Shown: piece by piece, positions 1 to 8,695 of the stretch
How the letters are laid out: each line of letters begins with the position of its first letter
Numbering within the stretch: position 1 is the first letter of the stretch
DNA from: Nocardioides sp. GY 10127
GTDB lineage: Bacteria > Actinomycetota > Actinomycetes > Propionibacteriales > Nocardioidaceae
NCBI RefSeq assembly: GCF_004919085.1
Contig: NZ_STGL01000003.1
Location: forward strand, 248,001-312,000
DNA: 64,000 nucleotides
Direction: 5' to 3'
The notes under the pieces: model-generated
Databases searched by the model: none
Told to the model about the DNA's origin: nothing
Seen by the model: only the letters and a program-made list of their open reading frames with translations
Made by a program: the position numbers and the translations under genes

Positions 1-86
1 CCGGGCTCGACACCGCGACGACCACCGGGCCGACCACCGGGCCGACCCCTCGGGGTGCCCGCCGCGCCGGGCGGTAGCCTTCGGGA

Positions 87-956
87 GTGGCTGAGCCGAG
101 GACCGACTACACCGACGACCTGCGGCTGGCCCACCTGCTGGCCGACGACGCCGACTCCCTGACGACGTCCAGGTTCAAGGCGCTCGACCTGCACGTGGTG
201 AGCAAGCCGGACCTCACGCCCGTCACCGACGCCGACCGCGGCGTCGAGGAGGCGATCCGCCGCACCCTCTCGCGGGTGCGCTCGCGCGACGCGGTCACCG
301 GCGAGGAGATGGGCACGACCGGTTCCTCGAACCGCCGCTGGATCGTCGACCCGATCGACGGCACCAAGAACTTCGTGCGCGGCGTCCCCGTGTGGGCCAC
401 GCTCATCGCGCTCGCGGTCGACGACGAGGTCGTGTGCAGCGTCGTCTCCGCGCCCCAGCTCCAGCGGCGCTGGTGGGCGCACGCGGGCGGCGGCGCCTGG
501 ACCGGCAAGTCGCTGATGAAGGCCAGCCAGATCCACGTCTCCGACGTCCGGCGCCTCGAGGACGCCTCGTTCTCCTACTCCTCCCTCTCCGGCTGGGAGG
601 AGCGCGACCGGCTCGACGAGGTGCTCGCGCTGATGCGCCGCGTGTGGCGCACCCGGGCGTACGGGGACTTCTGGTCCTACATGCTCGTCGCCGAGGGCGC
701 GGTGGAGATCGCTGCCGAGCCCGAGCTGGGCCTCTACGACATGGCCGCGCTCGACGTCATCGTCCGCGAGGCCGGCGGCCGGTTCTCCAGCCTCGACGGC
801 AGCCCCGGCCCCTGGGGCGGCAACGCCGTGGCCACGAACGGCCACCTGCACGAGGCCGCGCTCGCCTACCTGGGCTCGCTGCCCGACTCCGACGACGACG
901 ACCCCGACTGGCCGCGCACCGGCCCCGGCTCGGTCAGCCCGCTGCGCGGGCGCTGA
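87..956 (+). CDS. hisN: Histidinol-phosphatase, inositol monophosphatase family (HisN)
   Basis: Mg-dependent phosphatase of 289 aa that probably removes phosphate from L-histidinol phosphate, the penultimate step of histidine synthesis, in the cytosol. Visible IMPase motifs are GEE at residues 72-74, the metal-binding DPIDGT at 88-93, and a C-terminal YDMAAL segment. The GDFWSYMLVAEG stretch is typical of the actinobacterial HisN branch rather than of inositol monophosphatase. The GTG start is supported by a TAGCCT -10 box at 75-80, six nt upstream, which implies a leaderless transcript. The gene converges on lepB; a 7-bp inverted repeat spans both stop codons. An inositol or other sugar phosphatase is the main alternative. 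Confidence 0.85.
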   Translation: MAEPRTDYTDDLRLAHLLADDADSLTTSRFKALDLHVVSKPDLTPVTDADRGVEEAIRRTLSRVRSRDAVTGEEMGTTGSSNRRWIVDPIDGTKNFVRGVPVWATLIALAVDDEVVCSVVSAPQLQRRWWAHAGGGAWTGKSLMKASQIHVSDVRRLEDASFSYSSLSGWEERDRLDEVLALMRRVWRTRAYGDFWSYMLVAEGAVEIAAEPELGLYDMAALDVIVREAGGRFSSLDGSPGPWGGNAVATNGHLHEAALAYLGSLPDSDDDDPDWPRTGPGSVSPLRGR

Positions 957-974
957 CCGAGCCGGCAGGCGCGG

Positions 975-1802
975 TCAGGACGCCGAGGACGTGGCGGTCG
1001 CCGACGCGGAGGCCGACGGGTCGTAGGAGCCGTCCTCCTCGCGCGCCGCGATCTTCTCGTCGAGGGTGGCGAAGGCCTCCGGCCGCTTCACGAGGGCGAT
1101 CCGGTCGGCGGGCCACACGCGCGCGAAGACCTTGCCGACCACCAGGTCGGTGTCGACGTAGGCGTCGGACGCGTCGCAGGGTCCGTCCCTGCTCGTACAT
1201 CGGAGGTGGTAGCTGGAGTCGGCCGAGTTGTCGCGATGGTCGCCCATCACGAACAGCTCGCCCTCCGGGATCGGGCCCACGGACCAGGAGCAGTCGGCCA
1301 CCATCGGGCCGTCACAGCTGCTGTTGTTGAGGATCCAGGTGTCGGACGACTCCAGCGGCACCCCGTCGACGTGCAGCCTGCCCCGGGTGTCGCAGCAGGT
1401 GATGGTGTCGCCGGCGACGCCGATGACGCGCTTCACCAGGTGCCCGCCGGTGGGGTACAGACCGATCCGGCTCAGGGCCTCGGTGACCGGGTTGGTCGCG
1501 GTCACCGACTCGTTGGCGTCGAGCCAGCCGCCCGGGTCCGCGAAGACGATGACGTCACCGCGCTGGGGCGTGCCGGACCCCCAGTAGGACATCTTCTCGA
1601 CCAGGATGCGGTCGTTGACCTCGAGGCCGGGCTCCATCGACTTCGACGGGATGTAGAAGGCCTGCACCAGGAACGTCTTGACCAGCACCGCCAGGATGAC
1701 CGCCAGGACCAGCAGGAGGATCGACTCCTGCCAGATCGGCATCCGCTTCTTCTCGGCGACGGCCTCGCCACCCGTCGGGGGCACGCCGTTCTCGTCGGCC
1801 AC
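975..1802 (-). CDS. lepB: Signal peptidase I
   Basis: Membrane serine protease of 275 aa that cleaves Sec/Tat signal peptides at the outer face of the membrane. One N-terminal transmembrane helix (about residues 27-46) is followed by the catalytic Ser55 in PSKSMEPG, the general-base Lys124 in KRVIG and the box E motif GDHRDNSADS. The insertion between boxes is longer than in E. coli, and the C terminus is a low-complexity Ser/Ala/Thr tail. The start is GTG, preceded on the minus strand by GAGGCGAT. In many actinobacteria lepB sits next to rplS and rnhB; those genes are not adjacent here. Confidence 0.93.
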   Translation of the reverse strand: MADENGVPPTGGEAVAEKKRMPIWQESILLLVLAVILAVLVKTFLVQAFYIPSKSMEPGLEVNDRILVEKMSYWGSGTPQRGDVIVFADPGGWLDANESVTATNPVTEALSRIGLYPTGGHLVKRVIGVAGDTITCCDTRGRLHVDGVPLESSDTWILNNSSCDGPMVADCSWSVGPIPEGELFVMGDHRDNSADSSYHLRCTSRDGPCDASDAYVDTDLVVGKVFARVWPADRIALVKRPEAFATLDEKIAAREEDGSYDPSASASATATSSAS

Positions 1803-1984
1803 ATCGCCTCGCTTCGCATCGGGTCAACCCAGGACAGCCGCGTCGCCGCGGCGTCGCAGACCTTACCTTCCTCCGGCCCCGATCCGAGGTGTCGACGGCG
1901 CTGCCGCGCAAGGCCGTCACCAGCACCCGGACGGCCGCCGGTGTGACCCTGGTCACCGGGACGACCGCTCGCTAGCGTCCCGTC

Positions 1985-2419
1985 ATGCGCATCGGAGAGA
2001 TCCTGGCGTCCAAGCCGCAGGCGGGCGTCGTCACCATCGGTCCGGAGGCCGGCGTCCGCGAGCTGCTCGCCGCCCTCGCGGAGCACAACGTGGGCGCCCT
2101 CGTCGTGAGCGTGGACGGGCAGACCCTCCTCGGCATCGTGAGCGAGCGGGACGTCGTGCGCCACCTCCACCACGACGGGACCGTCGTCCACAACAACGTC
2201 GGCGCGATCATGACGGGCGGCGACGTCCACACCTGCGCGCCCGACGACGACCTGGACGAGGTGATGAGCCGGATGACCGAGCTCCGGGTGCGGCACCTGC
2301 CCGTCCTCGGCGACGGGACGCTCGTGGGGATCGTCTCGATCGGGGACCTCGTCAAGCACAAGATCGACGCCCTCCAGTTCGAGCGCGACCAGCTCGACTC
2401 CTACGTCAGCCAGGGCTGA
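1985..2419 (+). CDS. CBS-domain-pair protein
   Basis: Small cytosolic protein of 144 aa made almost wholly of two CBS domains (about residues 5-65 and 75-130). The core strands and the IVSERDVVRHL and IVSIGDLVKHK helices are clear. Stand-alone CBS pairs usually bind adenine nucleotides (AMP, ATP, NAD or SAM) and regulate a partner; none can be named from this sequence. The start is well placed: TAGCGT at 1973-1978 lies six nt before the ATG, so the mRNA is probably leaderless. The gene is monocistronic and divergent from lepB across about 180 nt. Confidence 0.88.
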   Translation: MRIGEILASKPQAGVVTIGPEAGVRELLAALAEHNVGALVVSVDGQTLLGIVSERDVVRHLHHDGTVVHNNVGAIMTGGDVHTCAPDDDLDEVMSRMTELRVRHLPVLGDGTLVGIVSIGDLVKHKIDALQFERDQLDSYVSQG

Positions 2420-2492
2420 CCCGGGCTGACCCGGGGGCCGGGGCGCGGTCTCGACGGGCGTTCGGGGCCCCGGGCCCCGTAGGCTCGCGCCC

Positions 2493-2861
2493 ATGGACAA
2501 GCCCGAGATCGACTTTCCCGACTTCGACGCGCCCGCCGACCTGGTGATCGAGGACCTCACCGAGGGCGACGGCGCCGAGGCCACCGCCGGCCAGACCGTC
2601 TCCGTGCACTACGTCGGCGTGGCCCTCTCCACCGGCGAGGAGTTCGACGCCTCCTGGAACCGCGGCCAGCCGCTCAACTTCCGCCTCGGCATCGGCCAGG
2701 TCATCTCCGGCTGGGACACCGGCGTGCAGGGGATGAAGGTCGGCGGCCGCCGCAAGCTCGTCATCCCGCCGCACCTGGGCTACGGCGACCGTGGCGCCGG
2801 CGGCGTCATCAAGCCGGGCGAGACGCTCATCTTCGTCGTGGACCTGCTGGCCGTCTCCTGA
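2493..2861 (+). CDS. FKBP-type peptidyl-prolyl cis-trans isomerase
   Basis: Single-domain FKBP of 122 aa that catalyses proline isomerisation in protein folding. The FKBP signature is intact: VSVHYVGVALSTGEEFDASW, the VISGWDTGVQGMKVGGRRKL loop, IPPHLGYGDRGAG and the final LIFVVDLL strand. No signal peptide is seen, so it is likely cytosolic. TAGGCT at 2480-2485 lies seven nt before the ATG (leaderless pattern). A strong 21-bp hairpin follows the gene. Confidence 0.93.
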   Translation: MDKPEIDFPDFDAPADLVIEDLTEGDGAEATAGQTVSVHYVGVALSTGEEFDASWNRGQPLNFRLGIGQVISGWDTGVQGMKVGGRRKLVIPPHLGYGDRGAGGVIKPGETLIFVVDLLAVS

Positions 2862-2893
2862 CCCGAGGCGCCACCCGCACCACCGCACGACCC

Positions 2894-2937
2894 GCGAAGG
2901 GCCGCCCCGGAGCACCTGCTCCGGGGCGGCCCTTCGC
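2894..2937. terminator. Perfect 21-bp hairpin between FKBP and S4 genes
   Basis: Arms at 2894-2914 and 2917-2937 are exact reverse complements around a 2-nt loop. It lies 32 nt after the FKBP stop and 38 nt after the convergent S4 gene ends, so it can terminate both. There is no long T-run, as is common in high-GC actinobacteria. Confidence 0.8.
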
Positions 2938-2975
2938 TCGTCTCAGCGGGACCTCGTCCCAGCGGGACGGGCGCC

Positions 2976-3221
2976 TCACCAGGGCAGGTCGTCCTCGGCG
3001 GTCTCGTCGGACACCCGCGCCGCCTGGCCGCCCACCTGGACGACGTCCCCCACGACGAGCTGGCGCCCGCGCCGCTCCTCCACCTCGCCGTTGACGCGCA
3101 CCATCCCGGCGGCGATCACCTGCTTGGCCTCTGAGCCGGACTCGATGAGCGAGGCGAGCTTGAGGAACTGGCCGAGGCGGATCGCCTCGTCACGGATGGG
3201 GACGTCGAAGGGCTGGACCAC
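2976..3221 (-). CDS. Small S4-domain RNA-binding protein
   Basis: Protein of 81 aa consisting of one S4 domain, of the YbcJ/RqcH-partner-like class often annotated as RNA-binding S4 protein. The core IRLGQFLKLASLI and the VRVNGEVEERRGRQLVVGD strand-turn are clear. It probably binds structured RNA such as rRNA or tRNA. I chose the internal GTG at 3221 (VVQPFDVPIRD) because relatives begin a few residues before DVPIR and an AGGA sits nine nt upstream. A longer form from 3239 is possible. Confidence 0.75.
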   Translation of the reverse strand: MVQPFDVPIRDEAIRLGQFLKLASLIESGSEAKQVIAAGMVRVNGEVEERRGRQLVVGDVVQVGGQAARVSDETAEDDLPW

Positions 3222-3269
3222 GGGCCCATCCTCGCGCACCCGCCCGGCCTCGGCCGTCCCCGGGCGCGC

Positions 3270-4568
3270 TCAGCCGCCGACGAGCAGCGTCGCGGCGTGG
3301 ATGAGGACGCCCACCAGACCGCCCACGACGGTGCCGTTGACCCGGATGAACTGCAGGTCGCGGCCGACGTGGAGCTCGATCCGGGACGCGGCCTCCTGCC
3401 CGTCCCAGCGCTCGATCGTGGCGCTGATGACGCCGACCGCCTCCGTGCCGTACCGCTGCACGACGAAGACGGCCGCGTCCGCGGCCAGCCGGTCCAGGTG
3501 GGCCCGCAGCTCGGCGTCCGAGCCGAGGCGCTCGGCGAGGACGCGGACCTCCTCGAGCACGCGTGCCCGCACCAGGCCCTGGGGGTCCTGGAGCGAGCCG
3601 ACCAGCGCCCGGCGCAGGGCGTCCCACACGGAGACGGCGGTGGCGACGACCTGCGGCTGGTCGAGCAGCCGCTCCTTGAGCCGCTCCGTGGCGGCCGCGG
3701 TCTCGGTGTCGGCGCCCAGGTCCGTCGCCAGCGTGGTCAGCCACGCGTCGAAGGCCAGGCGCGCCCGGTGGTCGGGGGTGTCGCGGATGTCGGTCACGAA
3801 GCGCACGAGCTCGAGGTGCAGCCGGCCCGTGACCCGCTCGTTGAGCACCTGCGGCGTCCACCAGGGAGCCCGCTCCCCCAGCACCTCGGTGACGGTCTCG
3901 GCGTTGTCGACCAGCCACTCGCGCAGCTCGTCCAGGACGAGGTCGACGACCCCGTGGTGCAGGTCGTCGCGCATCGCCTCGGTGAGCAGCGAGCCCAGCA
4001 GCGGCGCCAGCCGCTCCTGCGAGAGCCGCGGGAGGAGCCCGTCGGCCACGAGCAGCCGCACGTGCTCGTCGGTCACCCGCCCCAGGGCGGCGGCGACGAG
4101 CTCCGAGCCCTCGTCGACCAGCCGCTGCCGGGCCGCCGGGCGGGCGAGCCAGGCGGCCACCCGCTCGCTCACCCGGGCCGCGGCCAGCCGCTCGCGCACG
4201 ACGGGCTCGGCGAGGAAGTTCTCGGCCACGAAGTCCGACAGCCCGCGCCCCAGCTCGTCCTTGCGGCGCGGGATGAGCGCCGTGTGCGGCACGGGCAGGC
4301 CGAGCGGGTGCCGGAACAGGGCGGTGACGGCGAACCAGTCGGCGATCGCGCCCACCATGGACGCCTCGGCGCCGGCGTTGACGAACCCCCAGACCCCGTC
4401 GCGGCCGAGCGTGGCCACGTAGACGACGGCCGCGAGGAGCAGCAGTCCCAGGGCCACCAGCCGCATGCGGCGCAGGTCGGCGGCGCGGCGGGCGTCGGCG
4501 GCGGGGTCCCCGGCCAGCAGGCCCACGGCCTCGGGGACGGTCGGTGGTCGCGTCATCGCCCCGATCAT
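3270..4568 (-). CDS. DUF445 family membrane protein
   Basis: Protein of about 432 aa with one clear hydrophobic helix near the N terminus (LVALGLLLLAAVVYVATL), then GAEASMVGAIADWFAVTALFRHP, the DUF445 signature. A long helical middle follows, with a second hydrophobic stretch at the extreme C terminus. The family (YheB-like) is thought to be membrane-anchored, but its function is unknown. The open frame runs further upstream into unrelated sequence; I start at 4568 because GTGAGGG lies about 12 nt before that ATG. An ATG at 4556 is the alternative. It is divergent from the secreted protease gene. Confidence 0.82.
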   Translation of the reverse strand: MIGAMTRPPTVPEAVGLLAGDPAADARRAADLRRMRLVALGLLLLAAVVYVATLGRDGVWGFVNAGAEASMVGAIADWFAVTALFRHPLGLPVPHTALIPRRKDELGRGLSDFVAENFLAEPVVRERLAAARVSERVAAWLARPAARQRLVDEGSELVAAALGRVTDEHVRLLVADGLLPRLSQERLAPLLGSLLTEAMRDDLHHGVVDLVLDELREWLVDNAETVTEVLGERAPWWTPQVLNERVTGRLHLELVRFVTDIRDTPDHRARLAFDAWLTTLATDLGADTETAAATERLKERLLDQPQVVATAVSVWDALRRALVGSLQDPQGLVRARVLEEVRVLAERLGSDAELRAHLDRLAADAAVFVVQRYGTEAVGVISATIERWDGQEAASRIELHVGRDLQFIRVNGTVVGGLVGVLIHAATLLVGG

Positions 4569-4778
4569 GCCCGAGCGACCCTCACGGCGTCCGCCGCACC
4601 CGTCCCCGTGGACCCCTCGTGAGCCACCCGCGGCCCCTCGTGCGCCTTGCGTCGGCTCCGTCCCGCGCGCGTCGGCAGGTACCGTCGTGGCACCGCGTCC
4701 CCGCGACCGCCCTCCACGCCCCCAGCCGCGTGAGACCTGCACGTCCGGGTACGCCCGTCCCCACCTCGGAGGTCCCTC

Positions 4779-6416
4779 TTGGCCCGCCCCGCCCGTCCTT
4801 CCGCCGGCCCGTCCGCCGGGCGCCCCGCCCGCACGTCCCGGGGTGCCTCCCTGGCGACGTCCCTGGCCGTCTGCGGAGCCGCCGCGCTCGCGCTCGTGCT
4901 GGGCGCCTCGGCGCTGACCCCGGCCCAGGCCACCGAGCAGGACACGAGCACCCCCGCGGCCGCCCGGGCGCTGGCCCGCGCGGCGGCCGCGCTCGCGGGC
5001 ACGGCGTCCTCGAGCGGCGCGTCCGCCCGCGCCACGACCGGCTCGTCGGCGGCGTCCTCCGGCACGGGCACCGACGTCACCCTCGCCCTGCGCGACCTGT
5101 ACGTCCTGCGCTCCGAGCTCTCCCCGACCGACCAGGAGACCGCCGACAGCCTCCTGGCGCGTCCCACCGACTCCTCCGACGCCGACGCCTACGACCGCGC
5201 CTCGCAGATGACCTGCGGCACCCACGTCTGCGTGCACTGGGTGAGCAGCGGCGCCGACGCGGCCACCCACGCGTGGGTCATGAAGACGCTGCGGGTGATG
5301 GAGGCGACCTGGACGAAGGAGGTGGACGACCTCGGGTACCGGCGACCGCTGAGCGACGGCAGCCTCGGCTCCGCCTACAACGGCGGCAACGGCAAGTTCG
5401 ACGTCTACCTCACCGACCTGGGCGACGAGGGCGTCTACGGCTACTGCGCCCCCGACTTCCACCTGGTCTCGCACCCGAAGGTGGGCGGCGGCTACTGCGT
5501 CCTGGACAACGACTACGCCGTGAGCGACTACGGAAGCGCCTCCGGTCCCACGCTGCGGGTGACCGCCGCGCACGAGTTCTTCCACGCCATCCAGTTCGCC
5601 TACGACTACACCGAGGACACCTGGTTCATGGAGTCCACGGCGACGTGGATGGAGGAGGTCGTCGCGGACGCCGTCGACGACAACCGCCAGTACCTCCGCT
5701 TCGGCCAGGTCCGCCGGCCGAGCGTCGCCCTCGACCTGTCCAGCAGCAGCTGGCTCGGCGTCTACGGCAACTGGGCGTTCTGGCAGCACCTGACGCAGGA
5801 GAAGGGGCGCGGCATCGTCCTCAAGGCCTGGCGGCAGGCCGGCGCCTACAGCGGGGCCGGGCAGACCTACTCGACGAAGGCGCTCGCACGGGTGCTGGCC
5901 TCGCGCGGCGGGCTGGTCAAGGCCTACGCCCGGTTCTCGGCCGCCAACCTGACCCCCGGACGCTCCTACGCCGAGGGCGGTCACTGGCCCACCGCCCCCT
6001 CGTCGAACCGCACCCTCACGGTGGCCGACCCGACCTGGCGGACGTCGCGGACCCTCGACCACCTCACCAGCCGTTCGCTCGTCGTGCGGCCCTCCGCGGC
6101 CGTCGGCGAGGGCTACCGGCTGACCGTGCAGGTCACCGCCCAGCGCGCCCGCGCCGCCAAGGCCGCCTACGTGGTGGTCGTGCGGCGCACCGACGGCACG
6201 ATGGCCTCGCACGTCGTCACGGCGGACGCCGACGGCCTGGCCACCCTCACGGTGCCCTTCGACTCCGCCGAGGTGAGCAAGGTGTCCGTCACGCTCGTCA
6301 ACGGCTCGACCCGGTACCGCTGCGAGACCGGCGCGAGCTACTCCTGCGACGGCTCGCCGCGCGACGACGGCCTCACCCAGCAGGTGGTGCTCACCGCGAC
6401 GCCCGCGGTGACCTGA
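4779..6416 (+). CDS. Secreted MXAN_6640-like putative metalloprotease
   Basis: Protein of 545 aa. The N terminus has a basic segment and a hydrophobic run at about residues 27-47 ending near ALTPAQA, a likely Sec signal peptide. After an Ala/Ser/Thr-rich spacer comes the catalytic-like domain, with HEFFHAIQ at His265 followed by ESTATWMEE, the zinc-protease layout of the MXAN_6640 family. The C-terminal 130 residues look like a beta-rich domain with two Cys (YRCETGASYSC) that could form a disulfide. The start is TTG with GGAGG six nt upstream. Its substrate is unknown, but extracellular action is likely. Confidence 0.75.
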   Translation: MARPARPSAGPSAGRPARTSRGASLATSLAVCGAAALALVLGASALTPAQATEQDTSTPAAARALARAAAALAGTASSSGASARATTGSSAASSGTGTDVTLALRDLYVLRSELSPTDQETADSLLARPTDSSDADAYDRASQMTCGTHVCVHWVSSGADAATHAWVMKTLRVMEATWTKEVDDLGYRRPLSDGSLGSAYNGGNGKFDVYLTDLGDEGVYGYCAPDFHLVSHPKVGGGYCVLDNDYAVSDYGSASGPTLRVTAAHEFFHAIQFAYDYTEDTWFMESTATWMEEVVADAVDDNRQYLRFGQVRRPSVALDLSSSSWLGVYGNWAFWQHLTQEKGRGIVLKAWRQAGAYSGAGQTYSTKALARVLASRGGLVKAYARFSAANLTPGRSYAEGGHWPTAPSSNRTLTVADPTWRTSRTLDHLTSRSLVVRPSAAVGEGYRLTVQVTAQRARAAKAAYVVVVRRTDGTMASHVVTADADGLATLTVPFDSAEVSKVSVTLVNGSTRYRCETGASYSCDGSPRDDGLTQQVVLTATPAVT

Positions 6417-6449
6417 CGCCGGACGCCGGACGCCGGCCGCGGGACGCCG

Positions 6450-6478
6450 CACCCGGCCGGGTGGTGCCCGGCCGGGTG
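6450..6478 (+). terminator. 12-bp hairpin after the secreted protease gene
   Basis: Arms at 6450-6461 and 6467-6478 pair perfectly around a 5-nt loop, 33 nt after the stop codon. GC-rich with no U-tract; the likely end of the protease transcript. Confidence 0.65.
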
Positions 6479-6567
6479 AGTGTGGCGGCGGACCCACGGG
6501 CTATCGAGGAGGGGAGACCTCGACACCGGCCCGCCGCGCGGGCCCGACCCGGAAGAAGGCACCGCCC

Positions 6568-7374
6568 ATGGATCTCGGACTCACCGGCCGCACCGCTCTC
6601 GTCACCGGCGGGGACTCCGGCATCGGCTGGCACACCGCCCGTCTGCTGCTCGAGGAGGGCGCGAGCGTCATCCTCTCCGACCTCGACGAGCAGTCCCTCG
6701 CGGAGGCCGCCGCGAAGCTCGACGCCCCGGAGGGGCGGTTGACCACGGTCACCGCCGACCTCTCCACCGACGCCGCGGCCGAGTCGCTGAGCCGTCGGGT
6801 GGAGGAGATCCTGGAGGGCCGCCCGCTCGACGTCCTCGTGCACGCGGCGGGGATCACCGGAGCGCAGGGTGCCTTCCACGAGATCGACGACGAGGGCTGG
6901 GTCACCACCCTCACCACCGACCTGCTCGCGCCCGTCCGGGTCACCCGCGCCGTCCTGCCCGCGCTGCGCAGGGGCGGCTGGGGCCGCGCCGTCTTCCTCG
7001 CCTCGGAGGACGCCGTGCAGCCCTACGGCGACGAGATCCCGTACTGCGCGGCCAAGGCCGGCGTCCTGGCCTTCGCCAAGGGCCTGTCGCAGACCTACGC
7101 GCGCGAGGGACTGCTGGTCAACTGCGTCTCCCCCGCCTTCATCCACACGCCGATGACCGACGCGATGATGGAGAAGCGCTCGGAGGAGGAGGACATGGCC
7201 TTCGACGAGGCCGTCGAGACCTTCCTCTCCGACGAGCGACCGCACATGGAGCTCGGCCGCCGCGGCGAGCCGGAGGAGGTCGCCAACGTGATCGTCTTCC
7301 TCTGCTCCGAGGCCGCCAGCTTCGTCAACGGCTCCAACTACCGCGTCGACGCCGGCTCCGTCGCCACCATCTGA
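6568..7374 (+). CDS. SDR family oxidoreductase
   Basis: Classical short-chain dehydrogenase of 268 aa. The nucleotide-binding TGGDSGIG is at residues 13-20. The NAG-equivalent region reads HAAGITG, Ser146 and YCAAK (Tyr159, Lys163) form the catalytic set, and the C terminus is NYRVDAGS. The acidic residue after beta-2 (LSDLDE) suggests NAD(H) preference. The reaction is alcohol/ketone interconversion with unknown substrate. It is followed after 13 nt by a flavin reductase-like gene, so the two form an operon. A GAAGAAGG ribosome site precedes the ATG. Confidence 0.85.
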   Translation: MDLGLTGRTALVTGGDSGIGWHTARLLLEEGASVILSDLDEQSLAEAAAKLDAPEGRLTTVTADLSTDAAAESLSRRVEEILEGRPLDVLVHAAGITGAQGAFHEIDDEGWVTTLTTDLLAPVRVTRAVLPALRRGGWGRAVFLASEDAVQPYGDEIPYCAAKAGVLAFAKGLSQTYAREGLLVNCVSPAFIHTPMTDAMMEKRSEEEDMAFDEAVETFLSDERPHMELGRRGEPEEVANVIVFLCSEAASFVNGSNYRVDAGSVATI

Positions 7375-7387
7375 GGAGGCCCGAGCG

Positions 7388-8641
7388 ATGACGCTGGACA
7401 GCACGCCCCACGGCGACCGCAGCCACGACAGCAGGACCCGCTACGACTACCTCGTGCTCGGCGGGGGCATGGCCGCGGACGCGGCCGCCCAGGCCCTGCG
7501 CGAGCAGGACCCCGACGGCACGATCGGGCTCCTCTCCGAGGAGGCCACCGAGCCGTTCCCCCGCCCGGCGCTGAGCAAGAAGCTCTGGACCGACCCCGAC
7601 TTCACCGAGGACGGGGCGTGGCTCGGCACCGCCGACGCGGCCCGGGCCGACGTGCTGCTCTCCCACCGCGTGGTCGGGGTCGACACCGACGCCCGCACCG
7701 TGGTCTGCGCGGACGGGCAGACCTTCTCCTACGGCCGCCTCCTGGTCGCCACCGGCGGGCACCCGCGGACCGTCGAGGGACTGCCCGAGGGCGACCGGGT
7801 GCTCTACTACCGCTCCCTCGCCGACTACCGGCGGCTGCGGGCGCTGGTCGACGGCGATGACGCCGGCGTCCGTCCGCACGTCGCGGTGGTCGGCGGCGGG
7901 TACATCGGCAGCGAGATCGCCGCCGCGCTGGTCGGTGAGGGCTGCCGGGTCACCCTGGTGCACCCCGACGACGTGCTCGGCGAGAAGAAGTACCCCGCCG
8001 ACCTCGCCGCCGCCTACGACGCGATGTTCCGCGAGCACGGTGTCGACGTCCACGCCGGTGCCAGGGTGACCTCCGGCGACGCCGAGGCGGACGGCGTCCG
8101 GCTCACCCTCTCCGACGGCGCCGTGCTCGAGGCCGACGCCGCCGTCGTGGGCCTGGGCATCGAGCCCGCCACGTCCTTCCTCTCGGGGTCCGTGAAGCTC
8201 GCGGACGACGGGAGCATCCTCGTGGACGCGCAGCTGCGCACCTCCGCGCCCGACGTGTGGGCCTGCGGCGACGTGGTGACCTACCCCGACGCAGTCCTGG
8301 GCGAGCGCCGGGTCGAGCACGTCGACAACGCCACCTCGATGGGCGCGGTGGCCGGACGCAACCTGGCCGGCGCCGGGGAGGAGTACCGGCACACGCCGAT
8401 GTTCTACTCCGACCTCTTCGACGTCGGCTACGAGGCCGTCGGCACGCTCGACGCCTCCCTCGAGACCGTCACGGAGACCACCGAGGACGGCCGGATCGTC
8501 TACTACCTCGACGACGACGAGGTGGTCGGCGTCCTGTGCTGGAACGAGTTCGGGCTCACCGACGCGGCGGTGGACCTCCTGGCCCGGCACGCGCGACCGG
8601 CCGACCCCACCGCGCTGATCGGGTCGCCCAAGGGCTCCTGA
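7388..8641 (+). CDS. FAD/NAD(P)-dependent oxidoreductase, ferredoxin-reductase/AIF type
   Basis: Flavoprotein of 417 aa with two dinucleotide folds: FAD-binding YLVLGGGMAADAAA near residue 20 and NAD-binding VAVVGGGYIGSEIAAAL near residue 165. It has the ACGDV motif and a C-terminal AIF-like domain (TPMFYSDLFDVGYEAVG). It resembles rubredoxin/ferredoxin reductases that feed electrons to oxygenases. No ferredoxin or oxygenase is adjacent, so the partner is unknown; the SDR gene 13 nt upstream suggests a shared redox pathway. The ribosome site is GAGGAGG. Confidence 0.82.
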   Translation: MTLDSTPHGDRSHDSRTRYDYLVLGGGMAADAAAQALREQDPDGTIGLLSEEATEPFPRPALSKKLWTDPDFTEDGAWLGTADAARADVLLSHRVVGVDTDARTVVCADGQTFSYGRLLVATGGHPRTVEGLPEGDRVLYYRSLADYRRLRALVDGDDAGVRPHVAVVGGGYIGSEIAAALVGEGCRVTLVHPDDVLGEKKYPADLAAAYDAMFREHGVDVHAGARVTSGDAEADGVRLTLSDGAVLEADAAVVGLGIEPATSFLSGSVKLADDGSILVDAQLRTSAPDVWACGDVVTYPDAVLGERRVEHVDNATSMGAVAGRNLAGAGEEYRHTPMFYSDLFDVGYEAVGTLDASLETVTETTEDGRIVYYLDDDEVVGVLCWNEFGLTDAAVDLLARHARPADPTALIGSPKGS

Positions 8642-8650
8642 CCCCGCGCA

Positions 8651-8695
8651 CCCGGCCGCTGCCTGCGGGGCTCAGGCCCCCAGGTAGCGGCCGGG
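8651..8695. terminator. Stem-loop at convergent gene ends
   Basis: A 10-bp outer stem (8651-8660 with 8686-8695) plus a 5-bp inner extension. It starts nine nt after the flavoprotein stop and overlaps the last codons of the convergent YitT gene, so it may serve both. Confidence 0.55.

Noticed and set aside
3270..6497. 1075-aa protein extending the DUF445 gene upstream
   Set aside because: The extra 640 residues are antisense to the secreted protease gene; real homologues start near 4556-4568.
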